Shown: positions 17,503 to 27,249, counted from the first letter of the stretch. The stretch: 64,000 bases of DNA from Diplocloster modestus (GCF_019042245.1 NZ_JAHQCX010000022.1:1-64000); one strand, 5' to 3'. The notes: generated by a model from the letters alone, not told the origin. Numbers and translations are program-made.

Positions 17503-18687
17503 ATGATAGCAGATAAAATGATAGGTATGGTTCAGAATAGTTCGGCGATCCGGGCGATGTTCGAGGAAGGAAAACGTCTGGCGGCGATCTATGGAGCGGA
17601 TAAGGTATATGATTTCAGTCTGGGCAATCCAAGTGTGGATGCTCCCGCGGAAGTGAAACAGGCGGTTATGGACATCATACAGGAGGAGGATTCTCTGGCT
17701 GTCCACGGATATATGAATAATTCCGGGTTTGACGATGTGCGCCAGGCGATCGCGGAATCCCTGAACAAAAAGTTCGGTACCTCTTATCAACTACATAATA
17801 TTCTGATGACCGTAGGAGCGGCAGGAGGTCTGAATGTAATCTTCAAGACCTTACTGAATCCCGGTGATGAAGTGCTGGCATTCGCTCCATTCTTCGGTGA
17901 ATACAGAAGTTATGTCGCCAACTTTGAAGGAACCCTGGTGGTGGTTCCCCCTAACACGGAAACCTTCCAGCCCAACCTGGACGAATTTGAGAAGCTGATC
18001 ACCGGCCGGACGAGAGCGGTCATAGTCAATTCTCCGAATAATCCCACCGGCGTGGTATATTCCGCGGACACACTGAAAAAGATGGCGGAAATCCTTCACA
18101 GAAAACAGGAAGAATTCCATACGGACATTTATCTCATTACGGATGAACCATATCGGGAGCTGGTATATGACGGGGTGGAAGTACCGTGGGTCGCGGATTA
18201 TTATGAAAATACCATCATCGGCTATTCCTACAGCAAATCCCTGTCCCTGCCGGGAGAGCGGATCGGTTATCTGGTGATCCCGGATGAAGCTGCCGATAGT
18301 GAGATGATAATCAATGCGGCGAATGTGGCCAACCGGATTCTGGGCTATGTAAACGCGCCGTCCCTGTTCCAGAAAGTCGTCGGCCGGTGCCTGGATGCCA
18401 AAGTTGATGTTGCCTTCTATGACAAAAACCGGAAAGCGCTCTATGAAGGGCTGAAAAAGTGTGGATTTACCTGCATTAAGCCGGAAGGCGCATTTTATCT
18501 GTTCGTAAAATCTCCGGTTCCGGATGAAAAAGAGTTCTGTGAGGAAGCGAAAAAACACAATATCCTGATCGTGCCGGGCACCTCTTTTGCCTGCCCCGGA
18601 TATGTCAGGATCGCGTACTGTGTAGCTTATGAGACAATCGTAAATGCCATGCCCGGCTTCGAGGCCCTTGGCAAGGTATATTTTTAA
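17503..18687 (+). CDS. PLP-dependent aminotransferase, class I/II
   Basis: A 394-residue fold-type I aminotransferase of the aspartate aminotransferase group. The PLP lysine lies in GYSYSKSLSLPGERIGYL, the Asp that holds the pyridine nitrogen in LITDEPYRELVYDG, and NSPNNPTGVVY is the usual Asn-Pro loop. The ATG has GGAAAGGAAG upstream. The hisC-like gene starts 15 bases after its stop, so they form an operon. Substrate is likely an acidic or aromatic amino acid; sequence alone does not decide. Confidence 0.88.
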   Translation: MIADKMIGMVQNSSAIRAMFEEGKRLAAIYGADKVYDFSLGNPSVDAPAEVKQAVMDIIQEEDSLAVHGYMNNSGFDDVRQAIAESLNKKFGTSYQLHNILMTVGAAGGLNVIFKTLLNPGDEVLAFAPFFGEYRSYVANFEGTLVVVPPNTETFQPNLDEFEKLITGRTRAVIVNSPNNPTGVVYSADTLKKMAEILHRKQEEFHTDIYLITDEPYRELVYDGVEVPWVADYYENTIIGYSYSKSLSLPGERIGYLVIPDEAADSEMIINAANVANRILGYVNAPSLFQKVVGRCLDAKVDVAFYDKNRKALYEGLKKCGFTCIKPEGAFYLFVKSPVPDEKEFCEEAKKHNILIVPGTSFACPGYVRIAYCVAYETIVNAMPGFEALGKVYF

Positions 18688-18702
18688 AAGGTGGAGATAC
18701 GA

Positions 18703-19761
18703 ATGAGAACATGGGAAAAGAATATCCGAAAGGTCACCCCCTATGTGCCCGGTGAACAGCCAAGAAGAGACAATATCATCAAGCTGAATACCAATGAAAA
18801 TCCCTATCCTCCGTCACCGGAGGTCAGGCAGGCGGTAAAAAGCATGTCCACCAGAGCCATGCGGCTCTACCCGGATCCGGCATCGTCGGATCTGGTGGAG
18901 GCGCTGGCCCATCATTATCATCTGAGCAGCGGCCAGATATTTGTGGGAGTGGGCTCAGACGATGTGCTTGCTATGGCGTTCATGACTTTTTTTAACTCGG
19001 ACAAGCCGCTGATGTTCCCGGATGTGACCTACTCCTTTTATCCGGTATGGGCAGAGTTGTTTCAGATTCCCTATGAAATGGTGCCGCTGGATGATCAGTT
19101 CCATCTGGTGAAGGAGGATTATGTCCGGGAAAACGGCGGAATTATTTTTCCGAATCCCAATGCGCCTACCGGTGTGTATGAGCCGCTGCAGGATGTCCGC
19201 TGGATCTTACAGCACAACAGGGACAGTGTTGTCATCGTAGATGAAGCCTATATTGATTTCGGCGGGAAGTCGGCGGTGAAATTGATCGACGAATTTGAGA
19301 ATCTGCTGGTGGTCCAGACATTTTCAAAGTCCCGCTCACTGGCCGGTATGAGAATCGGCTATGCGATGGGTAACCCGCGGCTGATCCGGTATCTGAATGA
19401 CGTAAAGTACTCGTTTAATTCCTATACCATGAGCAGGGCGGCGATAATCCTGGGCGTCGAGGCAGTCAATGACGAAGCTTATTTCCGGGAAACCCTGGAT
19501 CAGATTATCACCACCAGGGAGCGGGTGAAAGAGGAATTGAGGGAGCTGGGATTTGAGTTTCCGGATTCCAGGGCGAATTTTCTGTTTGCCACTCATCCGG
19601 ACTATCCGGCCCGTGAACTGCAGGCCGCGCTAAAAGAAGAGGGGATCTATGTCCGTTATTTTGATGCCCCCCGGACGGATAATTATCTGAGAATTACCAT
19701 CGGAACGGACGAGGAGATGAATGTTTTTCTCGGTTTCCTGAGAAAATATAGGAAGAAATGA
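18703..19761 (+). CDS. hisC: Histidinol-phosphate aminotransferase-like enzyme
   Basis: A 352-residue PLP enzyme. The opening VTPYVPGEQPRRDNIIKLNT and NENPYPPSP are HisC hallmarks, the PLP lysine is in VVQTFSKSRSLAGMRIGYA, and DEAYIDF carries the cofactor Asp. HisC makes histidinol phosphate from imidazole-acetol phosphate; related enzymes act on aromatic or threonine phosphates. The ATG at 18703 follows AGGTGGAG; the GTG at 18691 is inside that site. It follows another aminotransferase and is not in a histidine operon, so a different physiological substrate is possible. Confidence 0.82.
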   Translation: MRTWEKNIRKVTPYVPGEQPRRDNIIKLNTNENPYPPSPEVRQAVKSMSTRAMRLYPDPASSDLVEALAHHYHLSSGQIFVGVGSDDVLAMAFMTFFNSDKPLMFPDVTYSFYPVWAELFQIPYEMVPLDDQFHLVKEDYVRENGGIIFPNPNAPTGVYEPLQDVRWILQHNRDSVVIVDEAYIDFGGKSAVKLIDEFENLLVVQTFSKSRSLAGMRIGYAMGNPRLIRYLNDVKYSFNSYTMSRAAIILGVEAVNDEAYFRETLDQIITTRERVKEELRELGFEFPDSRANFLFATHPDYPARELQAALKEEGIYVRYFDAPRTDNYLRITIGTDEEMNVFLGFLRKYRKK

Positions 19762-19778
19762 ATAGAACTTTCAGAATT

Positions 19779-19877
19779 GTATAGAAATCTAAATTTAAGA
19801 AGTATAGAAATCTAAGATGTATAGGAATTTTAAGAAGTGAAGTAACTTTAAGAAGTGAGCATAACTCATTAAGAAAG
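19779..19877 (+). repeat. Degenerate short tandem repeats
   Basis: Five degenerate units starting at 19779, 19802, 19819, 19837 and 19855, each beginning GTA or GTG and carrying words such as ATAGAAATCTAA and TTTAAGAA. They fill the gap between the HisC-like gene and the DUF368 gene. Confidence 0.5.
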
Positions 19878-19882
19878 GTAAG

Positions 19883-20782
19883 ATGTTACGCATGAAATTT
19901 ATTATCGATATTGTAAAAGGTATTTTCGTGGGGGTAGCCAATATCATCCCCGGAGTCAGCGGCGGTACAATGGCGGTATCTATGGGAATCTATGACCGGC
20001 TGATCTCTTCCATTACAAATTTGTTCAAACAGTTTAAGAAGAGCGTGATCAGCCTGCTTCCCATCGGAATCGGCTGCGTCATCGGCCTGGTAGGTTTCAC
20101 TTATGCGATCCAGTATCTGTTGGCTAATCAGCCGTTTCCCACTTGTCTGGCATTCATCGGTATGATTCTGGGCGGTGTACCGATCCTGGTCTCAAACCTG
20201 AAAAAGGGAATGCGCACCACACACACGAAGTTCGGGGCTGTCCAGGTCATTGCATTCCTTGTCCTGTTCGCGCTGGTTATTGTGATGCCTTTGATGAAAA
20301 GTGAAGGACAGTCGGCTTCCCTGACGGACCCCGGAGTCTTTACCATGATGAAACTGTTCCTGGTGGGTATCATCGCATCAGCGACCATGGTAATTCCCGG
20401 AGTCAGCGGCTCGCTGGTTCTGATGATCCTGGGATATTACTATGGGATTATTGATACGCTGAAAAGTTTTCTGGACTCACTGGCCGCTTTTGAGATGGAC
20501 GGGATTCTCTCCGGATGTTTTGTGCTGATACCTTTTGGAATCGGGGTGCTGCTGGGGATCTTCCTGATTGCGAAGCTGATCGATTACCTGTTCCGCAAAC
20601 ACAGTGTGACCACCTATAGCGCGATTATGGGGCTTATCGTGGCGTCCCCTTTCGCTATCATATACAATGTCATGCAGGAAAGCGGTATGCGTATCACAGT
20701 TCTCAACACCATTGCTGGAGTAGTGCTGCTGGCGGCAGGCGCGGTCTTTACCTACATTATGGGTACTAAGGGTGAGGAATAA
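19883..20782 (+). CDS. DUF368 family membrane protein
   Basis: A 299-residue polytopic membrane protein with the repeated family motif NIIPGVSGGTMA near residue 22 and VIPGVSGSLVLM near 172, an internal inverted duplication. DUF368 proteins (PopT) have been linked to undecaprenyl phosphate recycling across the membrane; I rely on general knowledge for that. The start may be the ATG at 19883 or the Met three codons later; AAAGG is upstream of both. It is convergent with the MBL hydrolase gene 30 bases away. Confidence 0.88.
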   Translation: MLRMKFIIDIVKGIFVGVANIIPGVSGGTMAVSMGIYDRLISSITNLFKQFKKSVISLLPIGIGCVIGLVGFTYAIQYLLANQPFPTCLAFIGMILGGVPILVSNLKKGMRTTHTKFGAVQVIAFLVLFALVIVMPLMKSEGQSASLTDPGVFTMMKLFLVGIIASATMVIPGVSGSLVLMILGYYYGIIDTLKSFLDSLAAFEMDGILSGCFVLIPFGIGVLLGIFLIAKLIDYLFRKHSVTTYSAIMGLIVASPFAIIYNVMQESGMRITVLNTIAGVVLLAAGAVFTYIMGTKGEE

Positions 20783-20812
20783 AGAGTACCTCAATAGGAA
20801 GTTTCGTTTATA

Positions 20813-21574
20813 TTATATCCAAATAGAGAAATCCTTATATTTGAAAATACCGCTGCCGTGATGCAGCCTGCCTTCTACCTTCAACTGGGTGAAGGCATTT
20901 TTCATGTCCTGGATGAGAGCGGGCTGTACATTCAGATCGTGATGAGCCGGAAATACCTTTTTCACAGGAAGCACGGCGATCCTCTCGATGGAGGCCAGAT
21001 AGGCGGCCGGGTCGGTTGAGGGATAATAAGCAAAAAGCGTATCCTTATAGACCAGATCGCCGGTAAAGAGATAGCCGCTGGCTTCCTCGTAGAAACACAT
21101 ATGTCCGGGAGAATGGCCCGGGGTATGTAATACCTGTATTGTTCGGTCTCCGATATCAATGAGATCCTGATCTTTTAATACCCTCACGGGAGTGCCCTGG
21201 AAAAATTCATAATTGTCCACGTTGAAATTTTCGGGAAGATCACAGCGCTCGACCACATAGGCTTTGATCTGTTCCACAGTCAGCGGAAATTCACCGGTAA
21301 GCCAATGAACCTCATCTTCATGGGCGTAGAATTCAGGAAAATACCGGTGGCCGCCGATGTGATCCCAGTGGATATGGGTAGCTACGGCTATAACAGGCTT
21401 AGCGGTTAATTTTATGACTTCTTCATAGATATTTTCAATGCCAAGTCCTGTATCAATCAGAAGACTGTGGGTACTTCCGTTCAGCAGATAGGCGTGGGTT
21501 TCTTCCCAGTGCCGGTATTCGCTGATAATATGTGTATCTTTATCGATGTGGTCAATGGTAAACCAATCACTCAT
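20813..21574 (-). CDS. MBL-fold metallo-hydrolase
   Basis: A 253-residue metallo-beta-lactamase-fold hydrolase. The dinuclear metal motif is THIHWDHIGGH (His67, His69, Asp71, His72), followed by LHTPGHSPGHMCFY and FTGDLVYKDTLFAYYPSTD, a glyoxalase II-like arrangement. The start is placed at 21574 where AAGGGG stands 9 bases upstream; the frame extends to 21634 without a better site. Cytoplasmic; the substrate is not predictable. Confidence 0.88.
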   Translation of the reverse strand: MSDWFTIDHIDKDTHIISEYRHWEETHAYLLNGSTHSLLIDTGLGIENIYEEVIKLTAKPVIAVATHIHWDHIGGHRYFPEFYAHEDEVHWLTGEFPLTVEQIKAYVVERCDLPENFNVDNYEFFQGTPVRVLKDQDLIDIGDRTIQVLHTPGHSPGHMCFYEEASGYLFTGDLVYKDTLFAYYPSTDPAAYLASIERIAVLPVKKVFPAHHDLNVQPALIQDMKNAFTQLKVEGRLHHGSGIFKYKDFSIWI

Positions 21575-21661
21575 TATAGATAGCCCCTTTTGTATGTGAT
21601 TTTCCTTGAAAAGATTGTACCATATCTCCTGCACTCCGAAAAGATAATTGTCTGATTCATA

Positions 21662-21690
21662 TTGCTGACCAGTATGATTTGCTATATACT
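21662..21690 (+). promoter_or_regulatory. Promoter of the pentapeptide gene
   Basis: TTGCTG (21662-21667), 17 bases, TATACT (21685-21690). Confidence 0.55.
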
Positions 21691-21771
21691 GGTTGGCAGA
21701 GTGCGGCCTCCGGTTTAATCAATGGAGGAGAAGCCAGCCCCTTTTCTAATTTTCAGGAGGTCAGAAAAAGT

Positions 21772-22359
21772 ATGGAAGAAAAGTATTATGAATCACAGGA
21801 GTTTGAAAATCTAAAATACAGAGAAGAAACTTTCCGGAAGTACCGGTTTGTGGACTGTTATTTTACCAACTGTACGTTTGAAGCATGCGTGCTCGTCCAG
21901 TCCTCATTTAACAGCTGTACATTCCACAAATGTACGATTACAAGCCTAAGAGCGTCTGATTACTCCCAGATTCAATACGTAGAATTTATGGATTGTAATC
22001 TGATCGGGGTACATTGGGAGGAGCTGCTGCCCGCAGGAAAGTTTGCAGAGCCGATCAAAAAACTGCAAACATGCCGATTGAAATACAATACTTTTGCCGA
22101 TATGGACTTGAGAAAATTTGATTTTTCAGGACAGGACATCTCGGATTCCATGTTTGCGGAATGCCGGCTTATGGAGTGCAGCTTTAAAGGATGTAATCTT
22201 GATCGAACGGAATTCTTTAAATGCAATATGCAGAAGGCAGATTTCAGGCAGGCTTCGGGATACCAGATCGATGTACTGACAAATAAAATGAGTGGGGCCA
22301 GGTTTTCATTTCCGGAGGTGATGTCCCTTCTTGGCGGGCTGCATATAAACATAGACTAA
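21772..22359 (+). CDS. Pentapeptide repeat protein
   Basis: A 195-residue right-handed beta-helix protein. Repeats of the form (C/S)F-x-x-C are visible from FVDCYFTNCTFEAC through FAECRLMECSFKGCNLDRTEF and MQKADFRQA. The tail (NKMSGARFSFPEVMSLLGGL) is typical for free-standing pentapeptide proteins. Some relatives (Qnr, MfpA) mimic DNA and protect gyrase; that function is only a possibility here. The Met at 21772 has AGGAGG 11 bases upstream, and the in-frame ATG at 21679 overlaps the promoter. The stop overlaps the stop of the convergent gene by 4 bases. Confidence 0.9.
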   Translation: MEEKYYESQEFENLKYREETFRKYRFVDCYFTNCTFEACVLVQSSFNSCTFHKCTITSLRASDYSQIQYVEFMDCNLIGVHWEELLPAGKFAEPIKKLQTCRLKYNTFADMDLRKFDFSGQDISDSMFAECRLMECSFKGCNLDRTEFFKCNMQKADFRQASGYQIDVLTNKMSGARFSFPEVMSLLGGLHINID

Positions 22360-23387
22360 ATAAGCGGCTGAGTATTCTTTTTTTCTGTATTCGCTTGCAC
22401 AGCAGTGTGGGCGGCTTCCTTGTTTTCCTCTGTGAATCCAATGAGAATCCGGGAGTTAAGGTTCTGCAGGTACGCGATGACCGCGTCGGTATCATGCTGA
22501 CTGCGTTTGGGAGAGGTAGTCACGTGGCCGTCTTCGGTGATCAGATACAGGTGATAGGACATGGACTTTCTCAGCAGCGGCTTGTGTACTTTCAGATGCC
22601 GGTACACCCAGAGCATATGGTGAATCGGAAGAATGATGGTTCCCCGGTTGGACAGATCAAAAAAATAGTGCTCTGTTACATACATCTGGCCGGTGGCCAG
22701 TAACGGCTCGGTTTCCAGTTCCTGAACCGCCCTGGCCAGAGCGTTTTTGTCCTTACACAGCCGGCTGAGCCTGCGGGATACAGGGGCCAGCCTGGGACTG
22801 ATCAGGTAGGCCAGATCAGTAATCAGAACGGCGGAGGCACTTAGAAAGCCAAGCAGAAGAAACAAGGTCAGGATCGAAGGAAATGGCAGATGGTAATCTG
22901 CCTCATCCAGGATCAGTGGACTGACTACCAGGGACAGATCCTGATAGGTCCAGCACAGATCTTCGGCCAGGTGTTCCAGCAGCTCTTTGTGACTCTGGTT
23001 CGGGCGAACGATTTTGGCGCGGATATTGAGCTCTGTGATGGGCGCAGTTAGATCCTGAACCGTATTGGGCGAGAGGATGACAATGAGACAGGTGTCATCC
23101 AAAAAGGTGTAGTAATAGGTTCCGTATATTTTGCCAAAACGTATGTAGTCGTAACCGGTATTGTGCAGATCCTTCAGGGAGATTTTGACATAGCGGTTAT
23201 CGGAGGAATAGGCATTTTTCAAGGTTTGCACAGAATCAATCTGCATTGGCGTGTAGATGCCCTGGAATGGATTGTACTTCCAGGCGGCTGCCAATATCAG
23301 GATAAAGAGAATGGGGAAAATCAAATCCGACAGATAAAAACGCCGTATATTTTTATAGACTTTGTTTGTATTTTGCATTCGTTTCAT
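22356..23387 (-). CDS. Two-helix membrane protein, uncharacterised
   Basis: I do not place this in a characterised family; it resembles a Clostridia group that I recall as DUF6709, stated with low certainty. The 343-residue product has a membrane helix at about 20-40 (DLIFPILFILILAAAW), an outside domain of about 130 residues, a second helix near 170-195 (FPSILTLFLLLGFLSASAVL), and a C-terminal cytoplasmic domain with EHYFFDLSNRGTIILPIHHM. The start has AAAGGATTCC upstream. It is convergent with the pentapeptide gene. Confidence 0.7.
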   Translation of the reverse strand: MKRMQNTNKVYKNIRRFYLSDLIFPILFILILAAAWKYNPFQGIYTPMQIDSVQTLKNAYSSDNRYVKISLKDLHNTGYDYIRFGKIYGTYYYTFLDDTCLIVILSPNTVQDLTAPITELNIRAKIVRPNQSHKELLEHLAEDLCWTYQDLSLVVSPLILDEADYHLPFPSILTLFLLLGFLSASAVLITDLAYLISPRLAPVSRRLSRLCKDKNALARAVQELETEPLLATGQMYVTEHYFFDLSNRGTIILPIHHMLWVYRHLKVHKPLLRKSMSYHLYLITEDGHVTTSPKRSQHDTDAVIAYLQNLNSRILIGFTEENKEAAHTAVQANTEKKNTQPLI

Positions 23388-23502
23388 ATGGAATCCTTTA
23401 AGGCCTGATATGCCGGAGACGGTTTCTTTTGTAGCTGATCCGTAAATTCTATTCCAGTATACGGGATTTTGGAGAAAGAATCAACAGAAGAAAGAATCAA
23501 CC

Positions 23503-23531
23503 TTGCTTTTCCATAGAAAACTTGATAGTAT
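23503..23531 (+). promoter_or_regulatory. Promoter of the methyltransferase/hslO/nadE group
   Basis: TTGCTT (23503-23508), 17 bases, TAGTAT (23526-23531), 27 bases before the start at 23559. Confidence 0.6.
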
Positions 23532-23558
23532 ATCTAACAAAAGGTTGGTGGACAGAAA

Positions 23559-24311
23559 ATGGAAGCGTATACGGGATTTGCCGGGGTGTATGACGAATTC
23601 ATGGACAACGTGCCCTACGAAGAATGGAGTGCCTATCTGATCGAATTGTTAAAAGGACTGGGGATCGAAGACGGTCTGGTTCTGGACCTGGGCTGTGGTA
23701 CCGGCAATATGACGGAATTGTTGGCAAGAGCCGGATACGACATGATCGGTGTGGATAACTCGGAAGAAATGCTGGAGATCGCCATGCATAAGAAAGAGCA
23801 GTCAGGACTGCCGATCTTATATCTGCTGCAGGATATGCAGGAGTTCGAGCTGTATGGAACGGTGCGGGCGGTGGTCAGTGTCTGCGATTCGTTGAACTAC
23901 CTGCTTGACGAAGAGGACATGCTGAAAGTATTCCGCCTTGTGAATAATTATCTGGATCCGGGTGGATATTTTTTATTTGATTTGAACACTATTTATAAGT
24001 ATGAACAGATGGGGGACTGCGTGATTGCGGAAAATAGGGAGCATTGCAGTTTTATCTGGGAGAATACCTATTATGAAGAGGAACGGATCAATGAATACGA
24101 TCTGACTCTTTTTGTAGAGGGAGACCACTCGCTGTATCGCAAATATGAGGAGACACATTATCAGCGGGCATATGAGCTGGAGAAGGTAAAGGGGCTGCTT
24201 TTGGAGGCAGGCCTTCAGTTCGCTGGAGCTTATGAGGCGTTCACCGGGGAAGAACCGGGACCGGCCAGTGAGCGGATCTATGTGATCGCAAGGGAATGGG
24301 GAAAAAGATAG
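23559..24311 (+). CDS. Class I SAM-dependent methyltransferase
   Basis: A 250-residue Rossmann-fold methyltransferase. Motif I is LDLGCGTGN (42-50), the acidic residue after strand 2 is in MIGVDNSEEML, and post-I VVSVCDSLNYLLD follows. The substrate is unknown; similar proteins are found among small-molecule methylases. The hslO start follows 11 bases after the stop, so expression is probably shared. Confidence 0.88.
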   Translation: MEAYTGFAGVYDEFMDNVPYEEWSAYLIELLKGLGIEDGLVLDLGCGTGNMTELLARAGYDMIGVDNSEEMLEIAMHKKEQSGLPILYLLQDMQEFELYGTVRAVVSVCDSLNYLLDEEDMLKVFRLVNNYLDPGGYFLFDLNTIYKYEQMGDCVIAENREHCSFIWENTYYEEERINEYDLTLFVEGDHSLYRKYEETHYQRAYELEKVKGLLLEAGLQFAGAYEAFTGEEPGPASERIYVIAREWGKR

Positions 24312-24322
24312 GAGAGTGGAAA

Positions 24323-25201
24323 ATGGGAGATTATATTGTAAGAGCAATGGGAGCCCAGGGACAGATCCGGGCATTTGCCGCTACCACAAGGAATATGGTG
24401 GAAAAGGCCAGGCAGGCCCATAATACGAGCCCGGTGGCCACAGCGGCGCTGGGAAGGCTTTTGACGGCAGGAGCTATGATGGGCTGTATGATGAAAAGCA
24501 GGCAGGATGTTCTGACGCTTCAGATCCGCGGCGACGGCCCGCTTGGAGGGATCACCGTGACCGCAGACGCCATGGCCCGGGTCAAGGGTTATGTTCATGA
24601 GCCCTCCGTTCTTTTACATGCGAACCAGCAGGGGAAGCTGGATGTGGCGGGAGCCGTGGGACATGGATATCTTCGTGTCATAAAAGACATGGGATTGAAG
24701 GAACCGTATGTGGGAGAGGTGGACCTGCAGACCGGAGAGATCGCGGAGGATCTGACCTATTACTTTGCCACATCGGAGCAGGTGCCTTCCTCGGTGGGAC
24801 TGGGCGTGCTGATGTCCAGAGATAATACGGTTAAACAAGCAGGAGGATTTATTCTGCAGCTGATGCCCTTTGCCGAGGAGCGGATCGTGGACGAGCTGGA
24901 ATCGAATTTAAGACAGGTGCGGTCAGTTACCTCTCTTCTGGAAATGGGCTATTCCCCGGAAAAGATTCTGGAAAAGCTGCTGGGCGAGCTGGGAATGGAG
25001 ACTACGGACCGTATTCCCACCAGTTTTTGCTGCAACTGCACAAAAGACCGGGTGTCCAAAGCCCTGATCAGCGTGGGAAAAAAGGACCTGCAGGAAATGA
25101 TCGACGATGGAAAAGAGATCGAAGTAAACTGCCAGTTCTGTGGTAAGCATTACCAGTTCACGGTGGAAGAATTAAAAGATCTGAAAAACCAGGCAATGTA
25201 A
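24323..25201 (+). CDS. hslO: Hsp33 redox-regulated chaperone
   Basis: A 292-residue Hsp33. The N-terminal chaperone domain has the usual start (YIVRAMGAQGQIRAFAATT) and ARQAHNTSPVATAALGRLL. The C-terminal zinc switch is intact: CNC in FCCNCTKD and CQFC in NCQFCGKHY. On oxidation the four cysteines release zinc and the protein binds unfolding clients in the cytoplasm. The Met at 24323 has GGAGAG upstream; the frame start at 24296 runs within the preceding gene. Confidence 0.96.
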   Translation: MGDYIVRAMGAQGQIRAFAATTRNMVEKARQAHNTSPVATAALGRLLTAGAMMGCMMKSRQDVLTLQIRGDGPLGGITVTADAMARVKGYVHEPSVLLHANQQGKLDVAGAVGHGYLRVIKDMGLKEPYVGEVDLQTGEIAEDLTYYFATSEQVPSSVGLGVLMSRDNTVKQAGGFILQLMPFAEERIVDELESNLRQVRSVTSLLEMGYSPEKILEKLLGELGMETTDRIPTSFCCNCTKDRVSKALISVGKKDLQEMIDDGKEIEVNCQFCGKHYQFTVEELKDLKNQAM

Positions 25202-25267
25202 GTAATAGATAACCGATAGATACAGCAGATTCAGGCAGAATTTCAGTTAAAATGCAGGAGGCGCAGC

Positions 25268-27181
25268 ATGAAGCATGGATTTATAAAGATCGCCGCGGTC
25301 ACGCCGGATATGAAGGTGGCGGACCCGGTCTACAATACCGACGTTATGATTGAAGAAATGAAACAGGCGGCACAAAAGGGTGCGAAGATCATCGTGTTTC
25401 CGGAGCTTGCCATCAGCGGTTACAGCTGTGAAGATCTGTTTTTGCAGGAACTGCTGCTGGAGGAATCCATGCGGCAGCTGTACCGCATGGCAAAGGAGAC
25501 AGAAATCCTGGACGCGCTGGTGTTTACCGGGCTGCCCTTCCAGTTCCGGAACAGACTGTATAATGCGGCGGCTGTACTGCACAGAGGAAAGATTCTTGGT
25601 ATCATACCAAAAAGAAATATACCGAATTATTCTGAATTTTATGAAGCCAGACATTTCACCGAAGGCCCGAAGGACCCGGAATTCGTGGAATGTAAGCAGG
25701 AACAGGTTCCCTTCGGCAGCCGGATCTTATTCGAATGTGAGGAGATGAAGGGGCTGTCTGTAGCGGCGGAGATCTGTGAGGATGTCTGGGTAGCGTCCCC
25801 CCCCAGTACGGAACACGCGCTGGCGGGAGCCACACTGATCGTGAACCTGTCTGCCAGCGACGAGGTGGTGGGCAAGGACACCTACCGTCAGGACCTGGCC
25901 AGGGGACAGTCCGCCAGGCTGCTGTGCGGATACGCCTATAGCAGCGCCGGTGACGGGGAATCCACTACGGATGTGGTATACAGCGGCCATAACCTGATCG
26001 CGGAAAATGGGATCGTGCTGGCGGAATCACCCCGCTTCTCTAACCAGACCATCTGGGCGGACCTGGATGTCCACCGGCTGATGAGTGAACGGCGGCGGCT
26101 GGGCACCTTCCAGCAGGAAGAAAATCTGAATTATGTCCGGGTAAAATTCCATTTGAAGGTGGAAGAAACCGCGCTGGTGCGCATGTTTGACGCGAATCCG
26201 TTTGTGCCTTCCAATAAGCAGGACAGGGACAAACGCTGCCAGGATATCCTTTCCATCCAGGCCGGAGGGCTGAAAAAGAGGCTGCTCCACACCAACTGTA
26301 AAAGCGCGGTTGTGGGAATCTCCGGTGGCCTGGATTCCACGCTGGCTCTTCTGGTGACCGTCCGTGCCTTCGACAGCTGCGGCCTGTCCCGGGACGGCAT
26401 AACGGCGGTAACGATGCCTTGCTTTGGAACCACGGACCGGACCTACACGAATGCCTGTGAGCTGATCCGGTGTCTGGGGGCCGCGTTCCGGGAGATCGAT
26501 ATCCGGGAAGCGGTCAATATCCATTTCCGGGATATCGGCCAGGATCAGGAGCGGCATGATGTGACCTATGAAAATGCCCAGGCCAGGGAGCGGACCCAGA
26601 TCCTGATGGATATTGCCAACCAGACGGGAGGCCTGGTGATCGGAACCGGGGACATGTCCGAGCTGGCCCTTGGGTGGGCCACCTATAACGGGGACCATAT
26701 GTCCATGTATGGGGTCAATGCCTCCGTCCCCAAGACCCTGGTCCGCCATCTGGTCAGATATTATGCCGAAACCTGTGATAATGAAACGCTCTCGGCGATT
26801 CTGTACGATATACTGGACACGCCGGTCAGTCCGGAGCTGCTTCCGCCGGAGAACGGTAAGATCTCCCAAAAGACGGAAGACCTGGTGGGCCCCTATGAGC
26901 TCCATGATTTCTATCTCTACTATATGCTCCGATTCGGCTATGAGCCGGAGAAGATCTACCGCGTGGCCCAAAAGGCATTTGCCGGTATCTACGACAACGT
27001 TACGATTCTGAAATGGCTGAAAATATTTTACCGGAGATTTTTCTCCCAGCAGTTCAAGCGCTCCTGTATTCCGGACGGGCCCAAAGTGGGAAGTGTTGCG
27101 CTGTCGCCCAGGGGGGACTGGAGGATGCCAAGTGATGCCAGCGCGGCTTTGTGGCTTAAGCAGATCGAGGAGCTGGGATGA
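25268..27181 (+). CDS. nadE: Glutamine-dependent NAD(+) synthase
   Basis: A 637-residue two-domain enzyme making NAD from nicotinate adenine dinucleotide. The N-terminal nitrilase-type glutaminase (about 1-290) shows its Glu in FPELAISGYSCED, Lys in IPKRNIPNYSEFYE and nucleophilic Cys in AAEICEDVW. The C-terminal synthetase has the ATP loop VGISGGLDSTLALL near residue 350 and GTGDMSELALGW. GGAGG lies before the ATG. It follows hslO by 66 bases and is convergent with the multicopper oxidase gene. Confidence 0.96.
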   Translation: MKHGFIKIAAVTPDMKVADPVYNTDVMIEEMKQAAQKGAKIIVFPELAISGYSCEDLFLQELLLEESMRQLYRMAKETEILDALVFTGLPFQFRNRLYNAAAVLHRGKILGIIPKRNIPNYSEFYEARHFTEGPKDPEFVECKQEQVPFGSRILFECEEMKGLSVAAEICEDVWVASPPSTEHALAGATLIVNLSASDEVVGKDTYRQDLARGQSARLLCGYAYSSAGDGESTTDVVYSGHNLIAENGIVLAESPRFSNQTIWADLDVHRLMSERRRLGTFQQEENLNYVRVKFHLKVEETALVRMFDANPFVPSNKQDRDKRCQDILSIQAGGLKKRLLHTNCKSAVVGISGGLDSTLALLVTVRAFDSCGLSRDGITAVTMPCFGTTDRTYTNACELIRCLGAAFREIDIREAVNIHFRDIGQDQERHDVTYENAQARERTQILMDIANQTGGLVIGTGDMSELALGWATYNGDHMSMYGVNASVPKTLVRHLVRYYAETCDNETLSAILYDILDTPVSPELLPPENGKISQKTEDLVGPYELHDFYLYYMLRFGYEPEKIYRVAQKAFAGIYDNVTILKWLKIFYRRFFSQQFKRSCIPDGPKVGSVALSPRGDWRMPSDASAALWLKQIEELG

Positions 27182-27249
27182 AAAGGATTCCCGCCCCCCC
27201 AGTCTGCCCCCGCACTGGCTTTACAGTAGCTTTGTTTTTGATTTATAGA

